The notes under the pieces were generated by a model that was not told the origin of the DNA, did no database searches, and saw only the letters and a program-made list of their open reading frames with translations. From Dyella sp. RRB7 (GTDB lineage: Bacteria; Pseudomonadota; Gammaproteobacteria; Xanthomonadales; Rhodanobacteraceae), in contig NZ_JAKWJS010000001.1 in assembly GCF_022761115.1 (NCBI RefSeq), positions 1,302,001 through 1,366,000 of the forward strand: a stretch of 64,000 nucleotides of DNA, read 5' to 3'. This document shows positions 30,909 to 38,844 of the stretch, one piece after another. Made by a program: the position numbers and the translations under genes. How positions within the stretch are numbered: the stretch's first letter is position 1; each line of letters starts with the position of its first letter.

Positions 30909-32693
30909 GTGAACCAAGCACAACGCATGACATGGCTGGCCGCGGCCGCCCTCGCATTGACCGCACCGGCCTGGGCCGAACAGAACGCGGATGCCCGCTT
31001 CAAGCAGATCTACGAGCAGGAATGGGCCTGGCGCAATGGTCAATCCGGCATCAGCACCTCCGGCGAGGCGCAGCCCAACGGCGCGCGGCTGGACAACGTG
31101 GATGCCGCCAGCCAGCAGAGCCGGCTCGACTACTGGCAGAAAGTGCTCACCCGCCTGGACGGCATCGACCCCAAGCAGTTGCCGGCCGAGGACCAGGTCA
31201 ACTACGCGATCTACCGCGCACAGATCCAGAACCTGCTCGCCGTGCAGCAGTTCAAGCAGTGGCAGATGCCGTTCAACAGCGACTCGGCGTTCTGGAGCGA
31301 GCTCAACTACGTGCTCGAAGGCGACAACCTGCGCACGCCGCAGGACTATCGCCGCTACCTCGACCGGCTCGGCGAGGTGCCGTCCTATTTCCAGCAGCAG
31401 ATCGCCAACATGCGCGACGGCCTGGCGCGCGGCTTCACCGTGCCGCGTGAAGTGCTCAACGGGCGCGATGTATCGATCGCCTCGGTGGCGGAGCTGAAGG
31501 ACCCCACCCAGAGCAGCTTCTACAAGCCGTTCGAGAATATGCCCGGCACGATCACCCCCGCCGACGCCGCCAGGCTGCGCGACGAGGCGAAGAAGGTCAT
31601 CGCCGGCCAGGTGATTCCCGCCTACGGCACCCTGCTCACCTTCTTCCGCACCGAGTACGTGCCCAAGGCGCGCACTACGCTGGCGGCCGAGGCCATGCCC
31701 GACGGCAAGGCCTGGTATCGCCAGCAGATCATCGAATACACCACGCTGGACCTGAGCCCCGACGCGATCCACCAGGTGGGCCTGGACCAGGTGGCCAAGA
31801 TCCACGCCGAAATGGTCAAGACCATGCAGGAGACGGGCTTCAAGGGAAGCTTCGCCGACTTCCTGCACTTCCTGCGCACCGACCCGCAGTTCTACGCCAA
31901 GACGCCGGACGAACTGCTGATGCGCACCGCCTGGGTGGCCAAGCAGGTCGACGGCCAGCTCGGCAAGGAATTCGGCCGCCTGCCGCGCCAGCGCTTCGCC
32001 ATCGTGCCGGTGCCGGACGATATCGCGCCGTACTACACCTCCGGCCGCGGCGGTGCCGGCACCTATCTGGTCAACACCTACGATCTGCCGTCGCGCCCGC
32101 TCTACAACATGCCCGCGCTGACCCTGCATGAATCGATGCCGGGCCACTCGCTGCAGTTGGCGCTGGCGGCCGAGCAGCACGGCCAGCCGGCATTCCGCCG
32201 CGAGGGTTACATCTCCGCCTACGGTGAAGGCTGGGGCCTGTATTCCGAATTCCTCGGCAACGAGATGGGCATCTACAAGACGCCCTACGACCGCTTCGGC
32301 TACCTCACCTACCAGATGTGGCGCGCCTGTCGCCTGGTGGTCGACACCGGCATCCACCACCTGGGCTGGACGCGCCAGCAGGCCATCGACTACATGACGC
32401 AGAACACGGCGCTGTCCGATCGCGAGATCGCCAACGAGGTGGATCGCTACATCAGCTGGCCGGGCCAGGCGCTGTCCTACGAACTGGGCTACCTGAAGAT
32501 CCTGGAGTTGCGCCAGAAGGCCGAGCAGGCGCTGGGACCGAAGTTCGATATCCGCCACTTCCACGACACCGTGCTGCAAGTGGGTTCGGTACCGCTGCCG
32601 GTGCTGGAGCAGCGCATCGACCGCTTTATCGCCGAGGGCGGCCCGGAGCCGGACTTCGGTTGCGATTGCGCCAAGGAAACCAAGGCGCCGTAA
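30909..32693 (+). CDS. DUF885-family exported metallopeptidase-like protein
   Basis: A 594-residue secreted protein: signal peptide (MTWLAAAALALTAPAWAEQ), then the DUF885 fold with LTLHESMPGHSLQLALA (HExxxGH, a zinc-site-like motif), GYISAYGEGWGLYSE and a conserved C-terminal SWPGQALSYELGYLKILELR. Peptidase activity is presumed for the family. The start is uncertain: a GTG at 30909 abuts the SulP stop codon, and an ATG at 30927 would give a neater signal peptide. Neither has a strong ribosome site. Confidence 0.85.
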   Translation: MNQAQRMTWLAAAALALTAPAWAEQNADARFKQIYEQEWAWRNGQSGISTSGEAQPNGARLDNVDAASQQSRLDYWQKVLTRLDGIDPKQLPAEDQVNYAIYRAQIQNLLAVQQFKQWQMPFNSDSAFWSELNYVLEGDNLRTPQDYRRYLDRLGEVPSYFQQQIANMRDGLARGFTVPREVLNGRDVSIASVAELKDPTQSSFYKPFENMPGTITPADAARLRDEAKKVIAGQVIPAYGTLLTFFRTEYVPKARTTLAAEAMPDGKAWYRQQIIEYTTLDLSPDAIHQVGLDQVAKIHAEMVKTMQETGFKGSFADFLHFLRTDPQFYAKTPDELLMRTAWVAKQVDGQLGKEFGRLPRQRFAIVPVPDDIAPYYTSGRGGAGTYLVNTYDLPSRPLYNMPALTLHESMPGHSLQLALAAEQHGQPAFRREGYISAYGEGWGLYSEFLGNEMGIYKTPYDRFGYLTYQMWRACRLVVDTGIHHLGWTRQQAIDYMTQNTALSDREIANEVDRYISWPGQALSYELGYLKILELRQKAEQALGPKFDIRHFHDTVLQVGSVPLPVLEQRIDRFIAEGGPEPDFGCDCAKETKAP

Positions 32694-32776
32694 GCGCCGG
32701 CTAAAGAGCCGTTGTTCCGTGGTCTGTCGAACGGCCACGGGCAACGGCCGGCTTGCCGCTGGCGAAAAATTCACCT

Positions 32777-32803
32777 GTGAAGTAGTATTGCAAATAACTT
32801 CAC
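32777..32803. promoter_or_regulatory. Operator-like dyad upstream of the Xre-RES toxin-antitoxin genes
   Basis: GTGAAGT (32777-32783) and ACTTCAC (32797-32803) form a perfect 7-bp dyad with 20-bp centre spacing, ending 15 bases before the antitoxin ATG. This is the expected place for autoregulation by an Xre/MbcA-type antitoxin. The region is AT-richer than its surroundings and could contain the promoter. Confidence 0.6.
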
Positions 32804-32818
32804 TGGGAGAGTCACGCC

Positions 32819-33217
32819 ATGGCTGCTCATCTCCAGCCTGAAAGCATCCCCGGCGCCGATCTCGGCGGCCCCGCGCTGCGCGCCTTCTTCAACCTCGCCG
32901 AACGCTGGAAGCTGCGCATCGCCGACCAGCGCCGCCTGCTGGGCGATCCGCCGGAATCGACCTTCTACAAGTGGAAGCGCCTGCAAAGCGGCACGCTGGG
33001 TCGCGATACGCTGGAGCGCATCAGCTATCTGCTGGGTATCTTCAAGAGCCTGCAGATCCTGTTTCCCGATCCGGAACAGGCCGATGCCTGGGTGCATCGT
33101 GCCAACCACAGTCCCCTGTTCGGCGGACAGTCGGCGCTGCAGCGGATGCTGTCGGGCAATGTCGCCGACCTCTACGTGGTGCGCCAGTACCTGGATGCCC
33201 AGCGCGGCTGGAACTGA
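32819..33217 (+). CDS. Xre/MbcA/ParS-family antitoxin
   Basis: A 132-residue antitoxin. A helix-turn-helix-like N-terminal part (ALRAFFNLAERWKLRIADQR ... ESTFYKWKRLQ) precedes the MbcA/ParS toxin-binding C-terminal domain (ISYLLGIFKSLQILFPDPEQ ... WVHRANHSPLFGGQSALQRM). These antitoxins repress their own operon and block a RES-domain toxin. GGGAG precedes the ATG. The RES toxin gene follows after 89 bases. Confidence 0.9.
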   Translation: MAAHLQPESIPGADLGGPALRAFFNLAERWKLRIADQRRLLGDPPESTFYKWKRLQSGTLGRDTLERISYLLGIFKSLQILFPDPEQADAWVHRANHSPLFGGQSALQRMLSGNVADLYVVRQYLDAQRGWN

Positions 33218-33306
33218 TCAGCCGCGAGGCGCCTGTCGCAACGGGCGATACCTTCGCCCGGCATACTCCCAGGCTCTGGCAGATCGCGCGAGAAAGAGCA
33301 CCCGTC

Positions 33307-33990
33307 ATGGCCGACATTCCCCCGCTCAAACGCATCCGCTGGAGCCAGGCCTACCGCATCGTGCCCAGCCGCTTTCCGCCGGTCGGCGTGTTCGACCGCA
33401 TCGCCGAGCCGGGTGACCTGGAGGCGCTCTATGCCATCGAGGCGATGACCAACCCGCGCCTGCGCGACGAGATGGGCGAGTTGCGCCTGGTGCCCCCGGA
33501 GCGACGCGTCAGCGGCCCCGGCACCACGCCGGTGATGGCCGCCTTCACCCATCTCAATCCCGAAGGCAGCCGTTTCTCGGACGGAAGCTGGGGCGTGTTC
33601 TATGCCGCCCACAGCGTGGCCACCGCAGTGGAAGAAACGGTCTATCACCGCGAACGTTTTCTGGCCGCCACCACCGAGCCGGCCTGCGATATCGAAATGC
33701 GCTGCTACCGCACCAGCATCCAGGCGCGGCTGCACGATCTGCGCGGTGGCTGGAAGGCAGCCCACGATCCGGACAATTACGCCGCCGGCATCGCGCTGGC
33801 TCGACGGCTGCGCAACGATGGCTCCGATGGCATCGTGTACGACAGCGTGCGTCACCTGGGCGGCGAATGCGTCGCCGTGTTCTATCCCGACCGCGTTGCG
33901 CCCTGCGTGCAGGCGCAGCACCTGATGTACCGCTGGGACGGCACCCGCATTGCACAGGTGCTTACTGTCGATGAGTGGAAGCGCGGCTGA
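33307..33990 (+). CDS. RES-domain toxin
   Basis: A 227-residue RES-domain protein, the toxin of Xre-RES (MbcTA/ParST-type) modules, which degrade NAD+ or ADP-ribosylate targets. The family's catalytic positions are recognisable: Arg in AYRIVPSRFPP, Tyr in SWGVFYAAHS and Glu in AVEETVYHRERF. The open frame reaches back to 32971 across the antitoxin gene, but homology starts at the ATG at 33307. It appears intact. A hairpin follows 24 bases after the stop, probably serving ompW on the other strand. Confidence 0.9.
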   Translation: MADIPPLKRIRWSQAYRIVPSRFPPVGVFDRIAEPGDLEALYAIEAMTNPRLRDEMGELRLVPPERRVSGPGTTPVMAAFTHLNPEGSRFSDGSWGVFYAAHSVATAVEETVYHRERFLAATTEPACDIEMRCYRTSIQARLHDLRGGWKAAHDPDNYAAGIALARRLRNDGSDGIVYDSVRHLGGECVAVFYPDRVAPCVQAQHLMYRWDGTRIAQVLTVDEWKRG

Positions 33991-34005
33991 TAGCGCGCAA
34001 TCGCC

Positions 34006-34036
34006 ATAAAAGAACGGGCCCCCTTGTGGGGGCCCG
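34006..34036 (-). terminator. Terminator of the OmpW-family gene
   Basis: CGGGCCCCC (34015-34023), loop TTGT, GGGGGCCCG (34028-34036): a perfect 9-bp stem. On the - strand it is followed by a T-rich run (TTCTTTTAT), consistent with ending the ompW-like transcript. It may also stop the toxin transcript from the other side. Confidence 0.85.
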
Positions 34037-34068
34037 CCCAGCATCCGTGCCGGTAACCCTTATCGGTA

Positions 34069-34686
34069 TCAGAAGCGGTAGCCGAGGCTGACGCCGTAGA
34101 CCATCGGGTTGATCTTGGCCGTGCCGACCTTGCTGCCGCTGACTTTCACGTCGCTCTCGATGTCGACCCAGCGCAGGTCGGCGGTGAAGATCCACTTCGG
34201 GCTGAGCTTCACGTCCAGGCCAGCATGGGCGGCCACGCCCCAGCTGTTGGCGATGCTGACGCCGGCGCCCTGCAGCGCGCCCGCACCCTTGGTGTTGAAG
34301 AAGTTGGTGTAGTTGAGGCCGATGCCGAGGAACGGCGACACCGTGGCGTCGGGCAAGAAGTGGTAATTCAGGCCGAACGTCGGCGGCAGTTCCTTGGTCT
34401 GGGCCGCCTTGCCCAGGCCGGACAGCTTCACGTCGTGCTGGAACGGCCAGGCGGCGAGTACGTCCACGCCAATATTGGGCGTGATCATGTACTCAAGGCT
34501 GGCGGACGGCCGCACGCTGCTGCTCACCGAAGAACCAAGGCCGGCCAGGTTGCCGTTGTTGCTCTTGGGATCGACGACTGATCCACCAAAGCGCACGACC
34601 CAGTTGTCGTTGCTGTCAGCGTGGGCAGCAGGCGCAGCGATGGCGCCGAGGGCTGCGGCGATGAAGAGGGGAAGTAGAGCTTTCAT
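34069..34686 (-). CDS. OmpW-family outer-membrane protein
   Basis: A 205-residue small beta-barrel protein: signal peptide (MKALLPLFIAAALGAIAAPAAHA) then an eight-strand barrel of OmpW type (SLEYMITPNIGVDVLAAWPF, FGLNYHFLPDATVSPFLGIGLNYT) ending in GYRF with terminal Phe. OmpW proteins take up small hydrophobic molecules. The ATG at 34686 is preferred, with GGACGG nine bases upstream; an ATG three codons earlier is possible. It has its own terminator. Confidence 0.88.
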   Translation of the reverse strand: MKALLPLFIAAALGAIAAPAAHADSNDNWVVRFGGSVVDPKSNNGNLAGLGSSVSSSVRPSASLEYMITPNIGVDVLAAWPFQHDVKLSGLGKAAQTKELPPTFGLNYHFLPDATVSPFLGIGLNYTNFFNTKGAGALQGAGVSIANSWGVAAHAGLDVKLSPKWIFTADLRWVDIESDVKVSGSKVGTAKINPMVYGVSLGYRF

Positions 34687-34813
34687 GGGGTTCATCCGTC
34701 CGTATGGGTCATTCGGGATGAGGCCATGTTCGTGAGGATTTCGTTGTGGGCTATTGATCCAGGTCATATCAAGCTAGGGCATACGGACGCAGGTACGCAT
34801 ACCCTGGAAAGCA

Positions 34814-34839
34814 GACGGCCCGCCATGGGGCGGGCCGTC
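34814..34839 (-). terminator. Probable phhA terminator
   Basis: GACGGCCCGCC (34814-34824), loop ATGG, GGCGGGCCGTC (34829-34839): a perfect 11-bp stem located 25 bases after the phhA stop codon. A short T-containing run (TGCTTTCC) follows on the - strand, so it is a moderately strong candidate. Confidence 0.7.
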
Positions 34840-34863
34840 CGGGCCAAGGCAACGCCTAAAGGT

Positions 34864-35754
34864 TCAGGTGTCGGCGTTGGTAGCCCAACCCTCGCGGTTG
34901 CCGCGGGTGAACACGCGGTCGTTGTCGAGCACGTCACCGGCGGCATGCGCCGGCTGTTCGCGCAGGTGGGCATAGATGGGCGTGAAGTCCGGGCGGGTGG
35001 CGTCGAACAGCTGCTCGAAGCTGTCGATCACGAAGTAGGTCTGCTGGTAGGTGTCGATGCGGTAGCGCGTGCTCATCACACGCTCCAGCCCGAAGCCGAT
35101 GCGGTTGGGCGACGGCGAGTCGAGCGAGTAGATCGACTCGCCCTTGGAGCTGACGATGCCCGCGCCGTAGATGCGCAGGCCATCGGCGGTGTTGATCAGG
35201 CCGAATTCCACCGTGTACCAGTACAGGCGCGTGAGGTTCATCAGCGCCTCGGGGCCGATGGCGAAGGCTTTCATGCCACCGCGGCCGTAGGCTTGCATGT
35301 AGTCGGCGAACACCGGATTGAGCAGCAGCGGCACGTGGCCGAACAGGTCGTGAAACAGGTCCGGCTCGCTGAGGTAGTCGAGCTGGTCCGGCTTGCGGAT
35401 CCACCAGCTGACCGGGAAGCGGCGGTGGGCCAGGTGATCGAAGAACACCTCGTCCGGCAGCAGGCCTTCCACTGCCACCAGCTCCCAGCCGGTGGCGGCG
35501 CCGAGCACCTTGTTCAGGTCGGCGAATTTCGGGATGCCGCCATCTCCCAGGCCGAAGCGCTCCACGCCGTCCAGAAACTCCTGGCAGGCGCGGCCGGGCA
35601 GCAGCTCGCGCTGGCGCTTGTACAAGGTGTCCCAGACCTCGTGGTCGGTACGGGTGTAGTTGGCCCAGGGCTGCTCCACCACGCCGGTGGCGTACACCGG
35701 CACGTAGCCACGGTCAGTCTGCTGGTGTTCGACGCGGCGAGGGGCGGTGTTCAT
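34864..35754 (-). CDS. phhA: Phenylalanine 4-monooxygenase
   Basis: Iron- and pterin-dependent hydroxylation of phenylalanine to tyrosine. The protein has 296 residues from the ATG at 35754, the usual bacterial length. Iron ligands are visible as the HDLFGH pair of histidines and the Glu in WYTVEFGLI. Other family marks are ATGWELVAVEGLLP and RRFPVSWWIR. The frame could extend to 36234, into the divergent regulator, but the family begins at MNTAPRR. A divergently oriented Lrp-type regulator with a shared intergenic dyad suggests control by an amino acid. Confidence 0.95.
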   Translation of the reverse strand: MNTAPRRVEHQQTDRGYVPVYATGVVEQPWANYTRTDHEVWDTLYKRQRELLPGRACQEFLDGVERFGLGDGGIPKFADLNKVLGAATGWELVAVEGLLPDEVFFDHLAHRRFPVSWWIRKPDQLDYLSEPDLFHDLFGHVPLLLNPVFADYMQAYGRGGMKAFAIGPEALMNLTRLYWYTVEFGLINTADGLRIYGAGIVSSKGESIYSLDSPSPNRIGFGLERVMSTRYRIDTYQQTYFVIDSFEQLFDATRPDFTPIYAHLREQPAHAAGDVLDNDRVFTRGNREGWATNADT

Positions 35755-35833
35755 GGCGTGCTCCGGACGGCGTTGGCCGTGGTTGCTGGTGCGATGACAC
35801 AGCATATGGCCGACGAGGCGCACGTTGCTTGTT

Positions 35834-35866
35834 TTATTGCTCATTCGTGGGTCTTTTGCGCAATAA
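35834..35866. promoter_or_regulatory. Inverted repeat between phhA and the Lrp-type regulator
   Basis: TTATTGC (35834-35840) and GCAATAA (35860-35866) form a perfect 7-bp dyad with 26-bp centre spacing in the AT-rich 150-base divergent gap. It is a candidate binding site for the adjacent Lrp-type regulator and is placed to affect both promoters. Confidence 0.45.
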
Positions 35867-35904
35867 TCGGTTATATCTGAAGCTATTTTCGGAATTTCAT
35901 TGCC

Positions 35905-36381
35905 ATGGCCGCGCTGGACCGCACCGATCTGCGCATTCTCGCCGTATTGCAGGGGGAAGGCCGCATCACCAATGCCGACCTGGCCGAGCGGGTCAGCCTG
36001 TCGCCCTCGGCCTGCCTGCGGCGCCTGCAGCGACTGGAGGCCGAGGGCATCCTTACCGGCTATACCGCCCAGGTGGACCCCCAGGCCGTGGGCCTGGGGC
36101 TGCAGGCCTTCGTGCGCGTGCAGCTGACCAAGCACGAGAGCGCGGCGGTGGAGCGCTTCGTCGAACTGGTCAATGGCTGGGACGAGGTGGTGGCCTGTTA
36201 TGCGCTCACCGGCGACATGGACTACCTGCTGCATGTCTATGTGGCCGACCTGCAGGATTTTTCGCGCTTCCTGCTCGACCGCTTGCTGAACGCCGCGGGG
36301 GTGGCTGACGTCAATTCCAGTTTTGTGCTGCGTACAGTCAAGCGCTCGGCTGCTTTACCCCTGACCCAATGGGAGCGTTGA
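35905..36381 (+). CDS. Lrp/AsnC-family transcriptional regulator
   Basis: A 158-residue feast/famine regulator: N-terminal helix-turn-helix (LDRTDLRILAVLQGEGRITN ... VSLSPSACLRRLQRLEAEG) and a C-terminal RAM domain (AFVRVQLTKHESAAVERFVE, GDMDYLLHVYVADLQDFSRF). Such proteins sense amino acids. Divergent transcription from phhA makes phenylalanine hydroxylation its probable target, similar in layout to other phhA loci with a local regulator. Confidence 0.92.
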   Translation: MAALDRTDLRILAVLQGEGRITNADLAERVSLSPSACLRRLQRLEAEGILTGYTAQVDPQAVGLGLQAFVRVQLTKHESAAVERFVELVNGWDEVVACYALTGDMDYLLHVYVADLQDFSRFLLDRLLNAAGVADVNSSFVLRTVKRSAALPLTQWER

Positions 36382-36436
36382 AGCGTTCTCCATGGGGGCA
36401 CAGCGGCCTCCGACTAACGCTAAACTAACCCGACTG

Positions 36437-37255
36437 ATGAACACCCACACCGTTTCCGCCCCGGCCCGCCGCGACCTGATGCGACCACTGCGCTATGCCT
36501 GGCGCGTGCCGCTGCTGCTGCTGCACGTGGTGCTGGGCGTGCTGTTGTGTTCCCTGGTCCTGAGCTGGAACCGCAATGCGGTGATGAGGGACGGTCGCGA
36601 GCCATTTGCGCACCGCACCATCCGCTGGTGGTCGACCGCGCTGTTGCGCATCTTCGGTTTGCGTTCGGTGCGCGTGGGCAAGCCGTTGCCCGACGCGGCG
36701 CTGTTCGTGGCCAACCATACCTCGTGGATCGATATCGAGCTGTTGCATAGCCAGCGTGCCGCCTGTTTCGTGGCCAAGGCCGAGATCGCCAGCTGGCCGC
36801 TGGTCGGCTGGCTGGCCGCCAGCGGGGGCACCATCTTCCATCGCCGCGGCAACAACCATTCGCTGGCGGCGGTGATGCAGGTGATGGTCGATCGCCTGCG
36901 CGGCGGCCGTTCGGTGGCGGTGTTCCCCGAGGGCGGTACCGGCCACAACGGTGTGTTGCGGGTGTTCCACGCGCGCATTTTCCAGGCTGCGCTCGACGCC
37001 GGGGTGCCGGTGCAGCCGGTGGCGCTGCGCTTTGCCCGCGACGGGCACCGGGTGATCGACGCCGGCTTCCGCGAGCATGAAAACTTCATGCAGAACTTCC
37101 TGCGCCTGCTGGGCGAGGCGCCGCTCGATGCCGAGGTGCATTTCCTCGAACCGGTGCCGGCCACGCCCGATGCGCGCCGCCGCATGGCCGAGCTGGCGCG
37201 CGAGCGCATCGCACTGGCGCTGGAAGACAAGCCGAACCACGACAAGCGCGCATGA
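36437..37255 (+). CDS. Lysophospholipid acyltransferase (PlsC-type)
   Basis: A 272-residue 1-acylglycerol-3-phosphate acyltransferase-like protein for phospholipid synthesis or remodelling. It has an N-terminal membrane segment (about 22-44, VPLLLLHVVLGVLLCSLVLS), catalytic HX4D in NHTSWID and the glycerol-phosphate-binding FPEGGTG. The ATG at 36437 fits the family better than the frame opening at 36392. It overlaps the next gene by four bases (ATGA), so the two are translationally coupled. Confidence 0.9.
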   Translation: MNTHTVSAPARRDLMRPLRYAWRVPLLLLHVVLGVLLCSLVLSWNRNAVMRDGREPFAHRTIRWWSTALLRIFGLRSVRVGKPLPDAALFVANHTSWIDIELLHSQRAACFVAKAEIASWPLVGWLAASGGTIFHRRGNNHSLAAVMQVMVDRLRGGRSVAVFPEGGTGHNGVLRVFHARIFQAALDAGVPVQPVALRFARDGHRVIDAGFREHENFMQNFLRLLGEAPLDAEVHFLEPVPATPDARRRMAELARERIALALEDKPNHDKRA

Positions 37256-38256
37256 GCCTGCCCCGGGGAAAGGATTTCCTGCCACCCAGGCCGCTACGCA
37301 GCGGCCATATCCAGACCATGCTGTCGTCCAGCGGCGTACGCCGCCTGTTGTTGCCCCGGGCTGCCCGGGCGGTGCTGCAGGGCGCGCAACCGGTGACGGT
37401 GGATGGCGGCGACGGCGTGCGGCTCACCGGCGCCTACACGGCGCAGTCCAGGCAAGCATCGTCGCGCGGCCTCGCGGTGCTGTTCCACGGTTGGGAAGGC
37501 AGCGTCGATTCCACCTATGTGCTGCAGACGGGGAGCCGCCTGCTCGCCGACGGTTGGGATGTTTTCCGGCTCAATTTCCGCGATCACGGCAATAGCCACG
37601 ATCTCAACGAGGCCTTGTTCCATTCGTGCCGTATCGATGAGGTGGTGAATGCGCTGGGCGACATCGCCCGGCGTTATCCCAGTCGACCCATGGCACTGGC
37701 GGGCTTCTCGCTGGGCGGAAACTTCGCACTGCGCGCCGCCTTGCGCGCGCCGGCCGCGGGGCTGCCATTGAGTTACGCGCTGGCGGTGTGCCCCATCATC
37801 GATCCCAGCGAAGGCCTGTTCTCGCTGGAGGAAGCAGCGCCGTGGTTCTACCAGGCGTACTTCATGCACAAATGGCGGCGCTCGTTGCAGGCCAAGCAGG
37901 CGGCCTTTCCGCACCGGGAGTATTTCGAGCTGTCGGAGCTGAAGCAGAGCCTGCGCGGCCTCACCGCCTCGCTGGTGGCGCGGCATACCGATTTCGATTC
38001 GCTCGAAGCTTATCTGGACGGCTATTCGGTGGCGGGCCGGGCGCTGGCGGACCTGCATATACCGGCGACCATCCTCACGGCGCGCGATGATCCGGTAATT
38101 CCGGTGGATGCGTTCGAAAAGCTGGAATTGCCGGCCAATGTCGAACTGGATATCGCCGCCTACGGCGGGCACTGCGGCTTCATCCGCGGCTGGGACATGA
38201 CCAGCTTCACCGATGACTACATCGCCGCGCGCTTCAATGCGATGACGGCGGGCTGA
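37252..38256 (+). CDS. YheT-family alpha/beta hydrolase
   Basis: A 334-residue hydrolase of the YheT/AB-hydrolase group. It has GHIQTML near the start, FHGWEGSVDSTY as the oxyanion region, nucleophile Ser in AGFSLGGNFALR, Asp in TARDDPVIP and His in YGGHCGFI. Relatives act on esters but their physiological substrates are largely unknown. The ATGA overlap with the acyltransferase suggests a linked role in lipid metabolism, an inference from position. Confidence 0.88.
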   Translation: MSLPRGKDFLPPRPLRSGHIQTMLSSSGVRRLLLPRAARAVLQGAQPVTVDGGDGVRLTGAYTAQSRQASSRGLAVLFHGWEGSVDSTYVLQTGSRLLADGWDVFRLNFRDHGNSHDLNEALFHSCRIDEVVNALGDIARRYPSRPMALAGFSLGGNFALRAALRAPAAGLPLSYALAVCPIIDPSEGLFSLEEAAPWFYQAYFMHKWRRSLQAKQAAFPHREYFELSELKQSLRGLTASLVARHTDFDSLEAYLDGYSVAGRALADLHIPATILTARDDPVIPVDAFEKLELPANVELDIAAYGGHCGFIRGWDMTSFTDDYIAARFNAMTAG

Positions 38257-38380
38257 GCGGCGCGGCTTCGTCGGGTTTCCTGCGGCAGCGATATCGTTGA
38301 CAGTGGGCCGGCCCGCGCCGACGATGGTCCGTCTGTCCGCATCCTCCGCGATAGGGTCGCCCCAGCCTGGAGATAACGCT

Positions 38381-38785
38381 ATGGCCCGTCATGCCAATGG
38401 CACGTTCGAGATCACGATGTCGCCGCAACCGGCGCAAGACGGCGTGGGCGACCCAAGCGTGGGTCGCATGGCCATCCACAAGCAATTCCATGGTGATCTC
38501 GAAGGCACGGGCAACGGCCAGATGCTGGCGGTGGGTACGCCGGTCGATGGTTCGGCGGGCTATGTCGCGATGGAGCGCGTCAGCGGCATCGTGCATGGGC
38601 GGCAAGGCAGCTTTGCGTTGCAGCATGCGGGTACCTTGACCCGCGGCACGCCACAGCTCTCGGTAACCATCGTGCCGGACTCCGGTACCGACGGGCTGAG
38701 CGGCATCGCCGGCCGGCTCGACATCACCGTCGCCAACGGGGTGCACGCCTATCACCTCGAGTATTCACTGCCGGACCTGCCGTGA
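38381..38785 (+). CDS. DUF3224-family protein
   Basis: A 134-residue protein matching the DUF3224 pattern: HANGTFEITMSPQP at the start, MAIHKQFHGDLEGTGNGQML, then YVAMERVSGIVHGRQGSFAL and TVANGVHAYHLEYSLP. The fold is allene-oxide-cyclase-like; the function is unknown. The ATG at 38381, with GGAG nine bases upstream, is chosen over the frame opening at 38297. Confidence 0.82.
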   Translation: MARHANGTFEITMSPQPAQDGVGDPSVGRMAIHKQFHGDLEGTGNGQMLAVGTPVDGSAGYVAMERVSGIVHGRQGSFALQHAGTLTRGTPQLSVTIVPDSGTDGLSGIAGRLDITVANGVHAYHLEYSLPDLP

Positions 38786-38844
38786 CGTTCCCATGGGGTG
38801 TCGCCGGCGCTACGCTTTCGCTTTCCCTTCCTGGAGCCACGTCC

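Noticed and set aside
32971-33306. Upstream extension of the RES toxin frame
   Set aside because: It overlaps the antitoxin in another frame and lacks RES homology before the ATG at 33307.
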